A stretch of 64,000 bases of DNA, taken from the NCBI GenBank assembly GCA_025617745.1, contig CM046854.1, positions 55,826,258 to 55,890,257 on the forward strand, read 5' to 3'. Positions 21,380 to 31,180 of this stretch are shown here, piece by piece; position 1 is the first letter of the stretch, and every line of letters begins with the position of its first letter. Source of the stretch: Heliocidaris erythrogramma (lineage: Eukaryota; Echinodermata; Echinoidea; Camarodonta; Echinometridae). Under the pieces are notes generated by a model. That model saw only the letters and a list, made by a program, of their open reading frames with translations, did no database searches and was not told where the DNA came from. Made by a program: the position numbers and the translations under genes.

Positions 21380-22881
21380 ATCGGGATCCTTTGGCTCACG
21401 AGCCCCTTCACGTCATTACCAATGATGACATCACACAAACAGTTTGGCATACACAAAGCATTTACCTCTCCAGAAAAATAAGGACTATCAACCCTCACAT
21501 TCGCCCTGGGAAAACGCCTAAGTGTGCCATCAATCAGCCTAACTAACTGGACAACTCCCGTGAACTGATCGTCCAACACCAAACTTGTTCTCACTACACT
21601 CGTAGTACTACCCGAGTCTTTAAGTACAGATACAGGCCTATTCATGGGCAACAGTCTACCTGAAACAACTGGCATATCACTCGACATCGCTCCAACCTCA
21701 TCATACGCCATACTAAGAGTCTGGACATCCGACTCACTCACTGACTGTGCATCCACTACTGGTTTACCAACCAGAGCACAACTTGCAGACTTTTCTACAT
21801 GCCTAGCAGCCTTAAGTTGGTCATCAACATCTGACCGTAACGTTCCTATCGACCCAGAATATTCTAAATCATTCGACATCGAATTCGACACATCACGCTT
21901 CAAATTCTCAGATGGGATAACATCCTCCACACTCATAGCTTGAGCTGAATGAGCTATGGGCATCATTGGACAATTTCTCTTCAAATGATTGGGACTACCA
22001 CACTTATAACAGCCTTGCTTCATTCCAGTACCACCACTACCACTCCTTATCGAATAATTATTCGGCTTGGCTTTCTTCTCCGTTTGTACAACAGAAGCCG
22101 CTTTAGGATCTTGTTTTTGGTTTGGTTTTTGACTTTTGTTTGAATGAAACTTATCATGTTTTGGATTACTAGAGAAAGTGTGTAATCCATGTGCACGGAC
22201 ATACACTTCGGCAGTATCAATCATCTCATCCAACTTCAAACAACTTCTCTCTTTCAAGAATCCAACTACTTCCCTGGGACAACAATTAACAAATTGCTCC
22301 CTCATTATCAGATCAACTAAAGACCTATAATCCTCTTGGATATCAGCCATTTCCATCCACTTGTCAAAATACCCCTGTATTCTTACAGCGAACTGCTTGG
22401 GGCGCTCATCCCTATTGGGCCTAGCGGATCTAAACTTCCTTTTGTAACCATCCTCAGTTAAATGGAAATATTCCATAATCTCTCGCTTCACCTTCACATA
22501 ACTCGTGCGATCAACACTACTCATTCTATTAACAACATCAAGTGACTTTCCGGTTAAATTGGCAATCAAATGCAAGCACTTCATGTGTTCTGAAACACCC
22601 TGGCTTTCCATCATCAATTCGAATTTCGTGATATACGAATCAAAATTGTCTACTTTTTCATCAAACTTGCCAACCTTTAACCTAAGACCTAACTCAAGAG
22701 GGCGTTCTTCATGTTTCGCTGCCTCAATCTTAGTTTCAGCTAAACGCAATTCATGCGCTTCTTTCTCACGTTCTCGGTACTCTTCGCAACGAGCCGACAC
22801 GAAGCTATTCAACTCACTTCCAGTGAGACCCATCTCCCTACCGAGAGATGAAAATTCTCTCATTTGCTCAATACTAGCCAT
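21205..22881 (-). CDS. Gmr1-like gag with SCAN-like region, CCHC knuckle and protease
   Basis: 558 codons from the ATG at 22,881. Residues 1-60 are charged and helical. A capsid-like region (about 75-235, including YFHLTEDGYKRKFR and LIMREQFVNCCP) has the spacing and feel of the SCAN/Gmr1 gag domain, from which vertebrate SCAN domains are known to descend. A CCHC knuckle CYKCGSPNHLKRNC lies at about 290. The retropepsin motif is KDSGSTTSVV at about 418 (DSG rather than DTG, a common variant), followed by the CDVIIGNDV end motif at about 490. The last ~60 residues are read in a frame that no longer makes sense; the switch to pol must occur at the G-rich AAGGGGC near 21,400 by a one-base backward shift. 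Confidence 0.9.
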   Translation of the reverse strand: MASIEQMREFSSLGREMGLTGSELNSFVSARCEEYREREKEAHELRLAETKIEAAKHEERPLELGLRLKVGKFDEKVDNFDSYITKFELMMESQGVSEHMKCLHLIANLTGKSLDVVNRMSSVDRTSYVKVKREIMEYFHLTEDGYKRKFRSARPNRDERPKQFAVRIQGYFDKWMEMADIQEDYRSLVDLIMREQFVNCCPREVVGFLKERSCLKLDEMIDTAEVYVRAHGLHTFSSNPKHDKFHSNKSQKPNQKQDPKAASVVQTEKKAKPNNYSIRSGSGGTGMKQGCYKCGSPNHLKRNCPMMPIAHSAQAMSVEDVIPSENLKRDVSNSMSNDLEYSGSIGTLRSDVDDQLKAARHVEKSASCALVGKPVVDAQSVSESDVQTLSMAYDEVGAMSSDMPVVSGRLLPMNRPVSVLKDSGSTTSVVRTSLVLDDQFTGVVQLVRLIDGTLRRFPRANVRVDSPYFSGEVNALCMPNCLCDVIIGNDVKGLVSQRIPICNGCRLVSRLQQEIPRLMFRFQRVMFRLPMLMFWFRKSRFLIQRFRVRSLILLVWRG

Positions 22882-23376
22882 CGTGCTAATTAGTTAAACT
22901 ACAAGGCAGGAATTAACCAAGGACGTTTGTCCTTCCCGACAAAATTTCGTTATCCTATCGACCAACAGCCCCTTTAAGTTACTAGGCCTACAGCCCTACT
23001 CAATTTAACCGCTGTCTTCCCGGGCGATAAACGAATGTCAAATTTCAAAAGCTGTTTTGCTTTGCAAATACAAACTGCCTAACCTAACCTGCCAATGCAC
23101 ATAAAACATTGCCTAATACAGCGCCGATGCTATGCATATGAATAGAGAGCACGGTTACCAAGGTCTCATTACATGAACACCTTAGCTTGGGGAGAAACAC
23201 TATGGCATTTGTCAATTAAATGCACAAAATTACAAGAATCAAATGCATGGGGAGTTATTCGTTCGGAACATGATTAAATACGAACAATATCAATCAACTG
23301 ATCAGTATAGAATTTGATTCTTAAATTATCACCATATTGTATTTTCTTTTCCTAAAATGTCTTACAAGTAGCAGGA
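22882..23376 (-). other. 5' leader of the Gmr1-like element
   Basis: Roughly 0.5 kb between primer site and gag with no frame. It contains scattered GCAT and CCTAACCT words and presumably holds packaging signals; none can be identified by eye. Confidence 0.6.
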
Positions 23377-23393
23377 TCTCGGTGGAACCTCCA
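23376..23393 (-). promoter_or_regulatory. Primer binding site for tRNA-Gln
   Basis: The + strand ATCTCGGTGGAACCTCCA equals the 3' end of metazoan tRNA-Gln including CCA, 18 nt without mismatch, 3 bp inside the LTR boundary at 23,397. The minus strand (element sense) is therefore its complement. The tRNA 3' end is recalled from general knowledge and should be checked against a tRNA set. Confidence 0.85.
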
Positions 23394-23396
23394 AAT

Positions 23397-23881
23397 TGTC
23401 AAGAAATGAACCTCTTGAACTTTTTTTTTTTTTTTACTGCTACAAAACTCGATAAATGAGATAGAGACAAATGTAAAATTATGTTTTAACTTTATTATTC
23501 AAGGTTTACTTTTCTTTGATTTTCTGTCTTTAGTGGCACGTTTGGAAATATAAATCATACACTATGGTGAATTGATCAGATAATCATACATAAATAAACT
23601 CATCTTAAAAAAATAATGATGATGATCCTCTGCTGGACGTCACGCCGACTCGGCCCAAATAGCCTCCGCCAATAGCGCCGTCCCAAGTCCGAGTCCCTCG
23701 GAGCCTCTCTTTGGTATATCATCGATGGGTCTCGGATCGAGATGGAGTTCCTCTCATGCGAGAACGGTATAACGGGCAGTTGGAACTCTCATCTCGTGAA
23801 GAAGAATTACCCCCAGAAAAACGTACTTCTGCCCTAACTGATGTGTGACATATTGACTAGCTTAAAAGTGTTCTCCTCGAG
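23397..23881 (-). repeat. 5' LTR of the Gmr1-like element, first part
   Basis: Matches 16,340-16,823 almost exactly and stops at CTCGAG (23,876-23,881), where a hAT-like element begins. The rest of the LTR follows at 27,299. Confidence 0.92.
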
Positions 23882-25092
23882 CACAGAGTTTAAATACGAA
23901 GAGTGCTCAGTGCCGAAATAAAGCACGCGTATATATTGTGGTACAAGTCGATCGGCCCAGAGGGAAAGGTTATAGTCTTAATCAAGATGTTTTTATTTTT
24001 TTACTTTCTTTATTTTTTTTTTTCTTTTTCTGGACAGCGCTTTTGCCTTTTGGTAAAGCCCTAACTAAAGGGCATAATCTCGATATTGTCCCTTCAAATA
24101 CAAACTTATGTCCCAAAACAGATAGGAATCAACTCTAACTGCACCAGGGAGGAGATGGAGAGAGTTGGGAGGGGGGCCTCGGACTAGATGTTTGTATTTT
24201 TGTTAAAGTTATTTGCTATGAAATTTCTATTAATATTTATGTGATGATGGGGGGGGGGGGGGGGTCCAAACATGTTCCCTGATATTAAGCTCTATATGAG
24301 CAAACACTGCGATATTTGACGGGAATGTCGAGAAAAGTTATTTAAAAATAATAATGTGCTATCTTTATTTTCCTATTAAATCAGAATATTTCATTTGATA
24401 TGATTTATGGAAGTTATAGGGATTATAGACCTGCAATGTAATTTTATTAGCCTTATTCTTTTTAAATTCAAGACAGAAAAGGCTTTAATAAAATGAGATT
24501 GCATGCGAGCAATTCCTTGTATAAATATAAAATTACATTAAGAGTGGCGTATCCAAGATTATCCAGGAATGTACATACCCCTATGTGCCAGCCAAAACAA
24601 AATATGACATAATATGAAATGAAATGTGTACCCCCTCCCCGCACAGAAAGAATATAACCAACCATAACCAACTTACGGTAAGTTATTTGTAATATTCCGC
24701 TGTAGAAATGTGAGACGACAGGCGAAGAAAACAGTATAGGGGCTTGCTCCGAAGCCATCACCAACGCAAAAGGGCCTTTACCGATTGTGTTTTGAATTGA
24801 ATTAACTAGTAACCAACAATATAGCAGCTGATGATATAATTACCAGTCCTATTCTGTCTTTGTAGGAATATCCCATTACTTTTGCCCACATTTCTCTTTG
24901 TCCCCCCCCCCCCCCCCCCTCATTTTTCTCATACTCTCTTTTCTCTCTTACAACAGATCTGTAAAAAATGACTCCAATAGAATTGAGGAAAAAATAATGA
25001 TCTCTTATTTTTTTAATTTGTGTTTTTATTAGGAAATCAACAAAAATCACAACAATTACAAGTGATTTACATGATTAAAAACAAAATCACTG

Positions 25093-25132
<40 letters not shown>

Positions 25133-27298
25133 CAACAGAAAACAAAATAAAGCAACTGGAACAAAATTAAATAATTTAATCTAATAATATCTGATACCCT
25201 ACACCCCTCCTTTGACAGCCCTGCATCAATAATTTTGTGCCCCCACCCTTTTACTACATCCCGCATTCGCCCTTGTCATAGAATGTCAGTGTCAGACTCA
25301 TATCCATAACAGGGTTCAGAAGCCCCCCCCCCCCCCCACCCCCCCACACACACACACACACTACATTGTCGGTCTCTCGGTACCAAAGACAACCAAACAA
25401 CGAACAGCAAGCAAAAAAACCTTGATGAGCCAAGTTTTGGCAAACTGACATATCATCGGCAAAGCCAACGGCAACGCCACCACCTCGATCGGGATCGCAG
25501 AGGGGTAGACCAAGCCTAGATAGTGCTAGACACCTATCATGTCCATGTACCTATTCCGCTCAGCATGAACATCAGCCATTAGGCTAGGCGTAATGCGGTG
25601 ATAGAACATTGATTATACGAATTTATGAATTTAACGCATTGAATTTTGCCTCTGGTACATTATAAATATAGTAGTGAACTGGAATTTAGTTAGATTTTCT
25701 TCTAACCGGCTAGGCTGGGTTTGCTTTCGGGCGGACGTACGTCTGCTACATGGTCGTCTGCTAGTGCACGATCTAATTGGATGTCGTCACTCACGTGATC
25801 GGTACACGCCCATTTACATTATGTCATCGATAACAAATTGGAATGCACGTGTAGTATGGCAAATTATTTTTTTTGGTCGAAAGCATGCATATTCCCGGGG
25901 ATTTGTGCGGGGTTTATTGGACTCACCGAACCTCAATTATACCCTTCCACAGCTTTAAATTTCATGTAAATCACATTTTTCCTAATTTCAAATAAATACT
26001 AGGGGAATTAAAATCATTTCAAAACCCCTGTTTTTATGTGTTAACCAATGGGAGCTGGAAGGCCAAAAGCATGCATATTCCCGGGGATTTATGGGGGGTT
26101 TATTGGACTCATCGATCCTCAATTATACCCTTTCAGGGCTTTAAATTTCATGTAAATCACATTTTTCATAATTTCAAATAAATACTAGGGGAATTAAAAT
26201 CATTTCAAAACCCCTGTTTTTATGTGTTAACCAATGGGAGCTGGAAGGCCAAAAGCATGCATATTCCCGGGGATTTATGTGGGGTTTACTGGACTCACCA
26301 AGCCTTCATTATACCTTATTAGAGCTTCAAATTTCATGCAAATCACATTTTTTACATTTTCAAAGAAAAATTATGGGAATTATAATCACCCTAAAATTCC
26401 TTGTTTTTGCGTGTTAACCTATGGCAGGCGAGACGTTTTTGGTCAAAAGCATGCATATTCCCGGGGATTTATGGGGGGTTTACTGGACTCATCAAGCCTT
26501 AATTATACCTTTTCAGAGCTTTAAATTTTATGTAAATCACGTTTTTTATATTTTCAAATAAAAATTATGGGAATTATAATCATCCTAAAATTCCTTGTTT
26601 TCACGTGTAAACCTATGGCAGGAGAGACTTTTTTGGGGTAAAAAGCATGCATATTCCCGGGGATTTATGCGGGGTCTATTCAACTAGTTGAGCCTTAATT
26701 ATACATTTTCAGAGCTTTAAATTTTATTCAAGGCACATTTTTCAAAATTTTGATTTAATTCTGCGGGAATTATAATCATTCAAAAATTCCCGTTTTTGCG
26801 TGTTAACCTATGGGAGATGGAAGGCCAAAAGCATGCATATTCCCGGGGATTTATGCGGGGTCCCTTGCACCTTTTGAGCCTTCATTAAGCCTTTTCAGAG
26901 TCTCAAATTACATGTAAGCCACATTTGCACTAAATTCAAGGTAATACTAGAGGAACTATAATCATTTTTAAAATCCATGTTTTCACGTGTTAACCCTATG
27001 GCAGATGACTCTGTCAAAAAGCAGGCATGATCCAAGGGATTCATATCGGCATTTATTGACAAAAAAGGTTCAAGAAATGTTTTTTCAACTATCCATCCTT
27101 TTTCTCGTGCAAAAATCAGACTTGAAAAAGATAGAGTAAGATATGAAATATCAAGAAAAAGTGAGACACATTTTCACGTGTTATACCTATGGAGAACGTA
27201 TTTTTCCGAGTCTGTTTTTAACACAGCAAAGTATGCCTCCAAAATGTACTACGGAAGTAGGTCAGAGTAATCTGTCTTGATACTATTTAAAGTCTTTG
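23882..27298. mobile_element. 3.4-kb hAT-like element inserted in the gypsy LTR
   Basis: The ends are 15-bp inverted repeats with two mismatches: CACAGAGTTTAAATA at 23,882, and CAAAGACTTTAAATA read inwards from 27,298. The flanking LTR motif CCTCGAG (23,875-23,881 and 27,299-27,305) is duplicated, and the uninterrupted LTR at about 16,817-16,823 has it once. Seven clear bases, with the eighth differing, fit the 8-bp duplications of hAT elements. There is no transposase frame. The interior has long homopolymers (G run near 24,250, C run near 24,902, A run near 25,100, C run near 25,325) and a tandem array at its right side. Confidence 0.75.
25871..27060. repeat. Tandem array of ~186-196 bp units inside the hAT-like element
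   Basis: Units start at AAGCATGCATATTCCCGGGG, seen at 25,881, 26,067, 26,253, 26,447, 26,643 and 26,829, with a decayed seventh at 27,019. Spacings are 186, 186, 194, 196, 186 and 190 bp. Units share the order GGGGTTTATTGGACTCA, AAATTTCATGTAAATCACA, GTGTTAACC. Divergence grows to the right. Confidence 0.9.
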
Positions 27299-27661
27299 CC
27301 TCGAGTATCTAATTTGATCCTCTATTTATAACCTTTCCTAACTAAGGAAAATCTGTATGAGCGGAAAAGCATTACAATACTAAATATTTCTTTCTAAAAA
27401 GGACTTCCTAAAATGTGTCCTAACGGAAACCATTACAATACCAGGTATTTCTATTCATACCTATAAAACACAATACCGTCCAGACAGAAATACTTCTGGT
27501 CATTCAACTAAATGGCTTGCACAAGCTTCAACCGACATACAACCTTAATGCTATGCATAAATGAATTTAATTTGCAATAAATTAACCGACATGTCACAAT
27601 CTATTCTATACCTTGTCTGGCAGATTAATAAAAAGAATAAAAATAAATTTCCTTCCTGACA
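27299..27661 (-). repeat. 5' LTR of the Gmr1-like element, second part
   Basis: Continues from CCTCGAGTATCTAATTTG to CCTTCCTGACA and matches 16,817-17,180 with a few differences. It is followed by the CCGGA target duplication at 27,662-27,666. Confidence 0.92.
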
Positions 27662-27886
27662 CCGGAGGCCCTATTGAGTGATGGGAAGCCCCGTGCTCAC
27701 GATACCAGGGGCATCAGTGCCTCTTGTGCTCTTTTCCAAGGGGTGCCCCTAGTGGACATGATGAGGGCAGCCTACTGGCGCTCCTCCACGTCCTTCACAT
27801 CTTTTTATTTAAAAGATGTTCTGTCTGATGAGTCTTTTTCTAACAAGACGTTGGAAGCTGCAACGTCATCCTTGGGTTCCTGTTGA
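27662..27886 (+). pseudogene. DIRS-B tyrosine recombinase, C-terminal part
   Basis: Continues the frame cut at 16,339: GPEALLSDGKPRAHDTRG, then SCALFQGVPLVDMMRAAYW and SFTSFYLKDV. HDTR supplies the HxxR catalytic pair, and the AYW..F..FYL segment is where DIRS recombinases carry the nucleophile tyrosine. A stop follows GSC at 27,886. Removing the gypsy element and one copy of CCGGA restores the gene's continuity. Confidence 0.85.
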
Positions 27887-27931
27887 CCTTCCTCTTGGGA
27901 CATGCCCCCTATTTGAATCTGTACTGGTCTA

Positions 27932-28045
27932 GCAAATAGGTAGGTACATTGATTTATTGTAGTAAATGAGTAAAATCAGAACTGATTTTATTATTTGCTA
28001 GATAAATCTATGTACCTACCTAAGTCCCACCCTCCTATCCCACTC
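27932..28045 (+). repeat. Internal complementary region of DIRS-B
   Basis: Reads CTAGCAAATAGGTAGG, then TTGTAGTAAAT joined to GAGTAAAATCAG, then CTATGTACCTACC: the reverse complement of left end plus right end, used in DIRS replication as template for circle formation. Confidence 0.85.
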
Positions 28046-28084
28046 CTTGCCTAGCAATATGTCAAAGTTTGTCTGAGGCTGCTC

Positions 28085-28268
28085 GTAAAGAGGAGGATTG
28101 TGTGCGCGCGTCATGCGTACGTGCACAGAGGAAGGCGTGATCCTAGGGGGTATATGCACTGTCGTGACTTTAATTACTCGAATGGCTTGCGTAGTCGGAA
28201 GACTAGCAAATAGGTAGGTACATAGATTTATATAGCAAATAATAAAATCAGTTCTGATTTTACTGATT
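28085..28268 (+). repeat. Right inverted terminal region of DIRS-B (first copy)
   Basis: Reverse complement of 12,921-13,110. It ends TTCTGATTTTACTGATTT; the passenger segment begins immediately after. Confidence 0.85.
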
Positions 28269-29916
28269 TATACAAGTGAAATGTTGGATAAGTCAAAGTA
28301 TTTTCCATGGTCCCAGCGGATACGACTTAAGCAAAACAGGTGTTATTTATACTTCCTAGTTGAATTTTTCGTGGTCCCAAAAGATTTGACTTATGTAAAG
28401 TTAACTGTATATATGAAATTTTTGCAATATACATTTTATTTCTGTAAATCATCATAGTCAGTGGATCACCTTACAAAGAAAGATATAGCATATTAGACAT
28501 TCAAAATAAAAAAAAAACAAGCAGAGTAGAGCCATATATAGACAATGAATTGAATTAAAGCAGGGCCTGCTATCAAGTAAACATACAGTTGCACTGTATA
28601 TCTTTACGGATAAATACATTTTCCAAAGTCAAATTAATTCTTTGACGTATATGGCTGAACTTGGCTCATATGAAATAGGTCTATCGTTCACAGCAACGAA
28701 TTTCAAAATTGCATGTACCTGTTGCCGTTTGAGGAAGAAGAAACACAAGTCCAAACATAAAATACAACATTACAATTTTAAGGGTTTATTTGTAGAAGAA
28801 GACACAGATGTGCCTTTATGCATTTTATATTATTTAGTGACCTACATGTAAAGTCTAACAGTCTGTTCCAACATTCTTTGAATATTAAAGGATTTCCACA
28901 ATGTAAATGAAATAATTTCAGCAGCTTATATCATTTATTATAACTTGTTCTTGATAAAACATTTCATGAAACAGGGTCCTAAACTCATTAAATCCTTTAT
29001 TTTTCACCATATGAAATTAAAGTCCATGTTAAACTCCTTATACTGAAATAAACACACTTTATTCCACTTTCAAAGTTTGATGTAATCATATTTTCTTAAT
29101 GTAAATTAACTACCACACGCAAAAATATTTGTTTACAAGAATTCCCGTTTCAAGAGTAAATCCTTGTCAGCAGAAGTGCAAAATATGATTGACTATGTAC
29201 ATGATATACTGGAGTGTTATTCTTGAAAAAAGTAAAAGATTTTGTGTCAGTGGTGTTGTACCTATAATGTCTTTCTAGCTCAGGAAGACCGAACAACCAT
29301 GTACAGTTTTTCTAACAGGTACCGAAGACCATGTACATGTATACCTAAAAACCATGCAAGGTTTTATCACTTTTGCCAAAATTACCACGCAACCGTGCGT
29401 TCTCTTTCTCGATCTCTTTATAGGAGGCCAAAAGAAAGGACAAAAGTTTCAAGAAAACTTTACTTTATACATTTCTCATACAGTCACCTGGCGCAGCAGG
29501 TATCAAGTTCAGCCAAAAAATTTCTGTCTGGTTGCAATAACTAGGTCGGCAAACCTTAGTAACCAGGGTAAGGTCTACTATAAGCAAACCTGATCAAGCC
29601 AACTACATATACGAGCCTTATTCAGCCGGTCATTACACTGTCGTCCAAATAAACTAAGAAATGATTGTGTTTGCAAATGCCACAATTTATGAAACAGAAA
29701 CTGTGATTATACTAGCCCCAGTAACAATCTTATAGCCCAAACATCCAAAAATCACATGCAACCGCTTGTCTTTCCAATGGTTCGATTCACTAGACCAATA
29801 ACTGAAATAGCTGTTTACGATCAAATCTGAATTTTTCTAAGAAATATTTTTTGTCTCTTTTCTATCAAGAAAACTATTCATATCATCTACAAAATACTAT
29901 TTTGTTACAAAACCAG

Positions 29917-30325
29917 GTAGCTACAAGAAAGAGTTTCATAAGAACATTTGAATTTCTGATAAGCTTACAACATGTACGCATACCTCTACACACATATAAC
30001 AAAAGTATTACGTTGTATGATAATGCAAGAAAACTATATATGTAAATCAAACTGTATGTAGAAAATAAACACTTTAACATACATAAAAATGGGTAACTAT
30101 AAGAAAGGGCTTGGTATAAACATTTGAATTTCTGTTAAGCATACCTCTACACGTAAGTAACAAAAGTATTACATTGTATGACAAGCCAGAAAACTATACA
30201 TGTAAATCAGACTGTATGTAGAAAATAAGCACTTTTAACATTATATATAAAAAAACAAGTAACGATAATAAAGAGTTTCATATAAATATTTGAATTTCTG
30301 ACAGGCATACATCTGTAAAAAAAAA
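29917..30325. repeat. Tandem repeat, about 2.4 units of ~170 bp
   Basis: The unit begins near GTAGCTACAAGAAAGAG (29,917), GTAACTATAAGAAAGGG (about 30,091) and GTAACGATAATAAAGAG (about 30,258), each followed by ATTTGAATTTCTG and, in the first two, by CAAAAGTATTAC and ACTGTATGTAGAAAATAA. Confidence 0.75.
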
Positions 30326-30782
30326 AAGCACCTTTAACATAAAGCACCTTTACATTTTTAAAAAAGACATTTCAGTTATCAGTCAATCATTTCCCTTCAT
30401 GTAGTTTAATAGGGTTACTCAGAAATCCAAAAATATTAGTTTACTTTTTTTTTACACTCCAAAGACTTTAAAATTAGACTGTGTTAAACATCTATTATTG
30501 TTGAATCTGGCTTTGAATATCTTCCATGGGAACAACCTACACAATTTATTTATCTTTTTCACTGAAAAACTATTCACTATTAGTCAATGTGTTTATTTTG
30601 TAGACTGACATTTTTTGGTGGGCAGGATTTGCCACAGAGTTTTGTAGAGATTGTAGCAAGCATATATAATATTTGCCAGTATAGTCATGAATGCATTCAG
30701 AACTCCAGATTCAGATTTCTACACATTTTCTTTTCATTTTGTATCACTATACAGGGTGGCAAAAAAGAATTCCCCAATTATT

Positions 30783-30942
30783 ATGTGAAAGGAAATTAGA
30801 GAATATTGGCTGCGTAGCTTAAAATGAGAGTTCCCCAGATCTGTCCTGCCTTTTGAATTTTTTGCAAAGGTTGAAAACCTGTCTCCACCGCGAATCGAAC
30901 CCGGGTTACTGGCTTAGAACGCCATTGTCTTTCCTTTCACAT
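30783..30942. mobile_element. 160-bp element with 13-bp perfect inverted ends and a tRNA-like half
   Basis: ATGTGAAAGGAAA at 30,783-30,795 is repeated inverted at 30,930-30,942. On the minus strand the right part reads TGGCGTTCTAAGCCA (a stem-loop like an anticodon arm with TCT) and then GGTTCGATTCG, close to the tRNA B box. No D arm or acceptor stem is present, so this is not a tRNA gene; it may be a SINE head. Confidence 0.45.
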
Positions 30943-31180
30943 TTTATTTATTTCCACAATAGTCGCCAAAGCTGTTGTATGTATTATTTCTGTACACTTA
31001 TACATACCTAGATTCAACAAAGGGGTTAGAATTTAACTTATTTTTTCAAGCTTTATGTATTGAAAGAGCAAAGGACAAATTTTTAAGGTAATTTAAATAT
31101 TTTACATTGTTAGGTCTGGTGTAAATGTGGGAAAATTTGATTAGCTGATAAAACCACAATTGGCATAACTTTGTGAAACT

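Larger units (their letters stand above)
16340..27661 (-). mobile_element. Gmr1-like Ty3/gypsy LTR retrotransposon, minus strand, young insertion
   Basis: LTRs start TG and end CA: left 16,340-17,180 (841 bp) and right 23,397-27,661, the latter split by a hAT-like insertion. A 5-bp target duplication CCGGA is present at 16,335-16,339 and 27,662-27,666. The internal part is 17,181-23,396. Read on the minus strand it has PBS, gag-protease, then a pol in which integrase precedes reverse transcriptase. That order is known for the Gmr1 group of gypsy elements, unlike the usual gypsy order. The LTRs differ at only a few positions (for example one A in the run near 16,386, CTACA against CGACA near the end), so the insertion is recent. 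Confidence 0.93.
12921..28268 (+). mobile_element. DIRS-B: DIRS element inserted in the DIRS-A recombinase gene
   Basis: The left end ATTTACTACAATAAATC at 12,921 follows DIRS-A codons for ADFLISLF. DIRS-A recombinase resumes after a second DIRS-B right end near 35,275 with DKGRSISTIRG. The internal complementary region at about 27,932-28,045 joins the reverse complements of the two termini (TAGTAAAT next to GAGTAAAATCAG). Gene order: gag and RT/RNase H as one frame, then tyrosine recombinase, which is itself split by a gypsy element (16,340-27,661). A first right terminus ends at about 28,268; a duplicate of its last 160 bp lies at 35,113-35,275. Confidence 0.85.

Noticed and set aside
20802-21425. 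207-codon + strand frame across the Gmr1 pol start
   Set aside because: Antisense to the integrase and its repetitive spacer; Ser/Thr-rich only because the minus strand is Glu/Val-rich.
24240-25340. Homopolymer runs (G, C and A tracts) as functional elements such as quadruplexes
   Set aside because: Runs of this length are prone to assembly error and show no consistent partner; I note them only as a caution about base accuracy.
25871-27060. Regularly spaced repeats that could suggest a CRISPR array
   Set aside because: Eukaryotic context, units of about 190 bp with no short-repeat/unique-spacer structure and no cas genes.
30880-30935. tRNA-Arg gene on the minus strand
   Set aside because: Only an anticodon-like loop and a T-arm-like segment; D arm and acceptor stem are missing.
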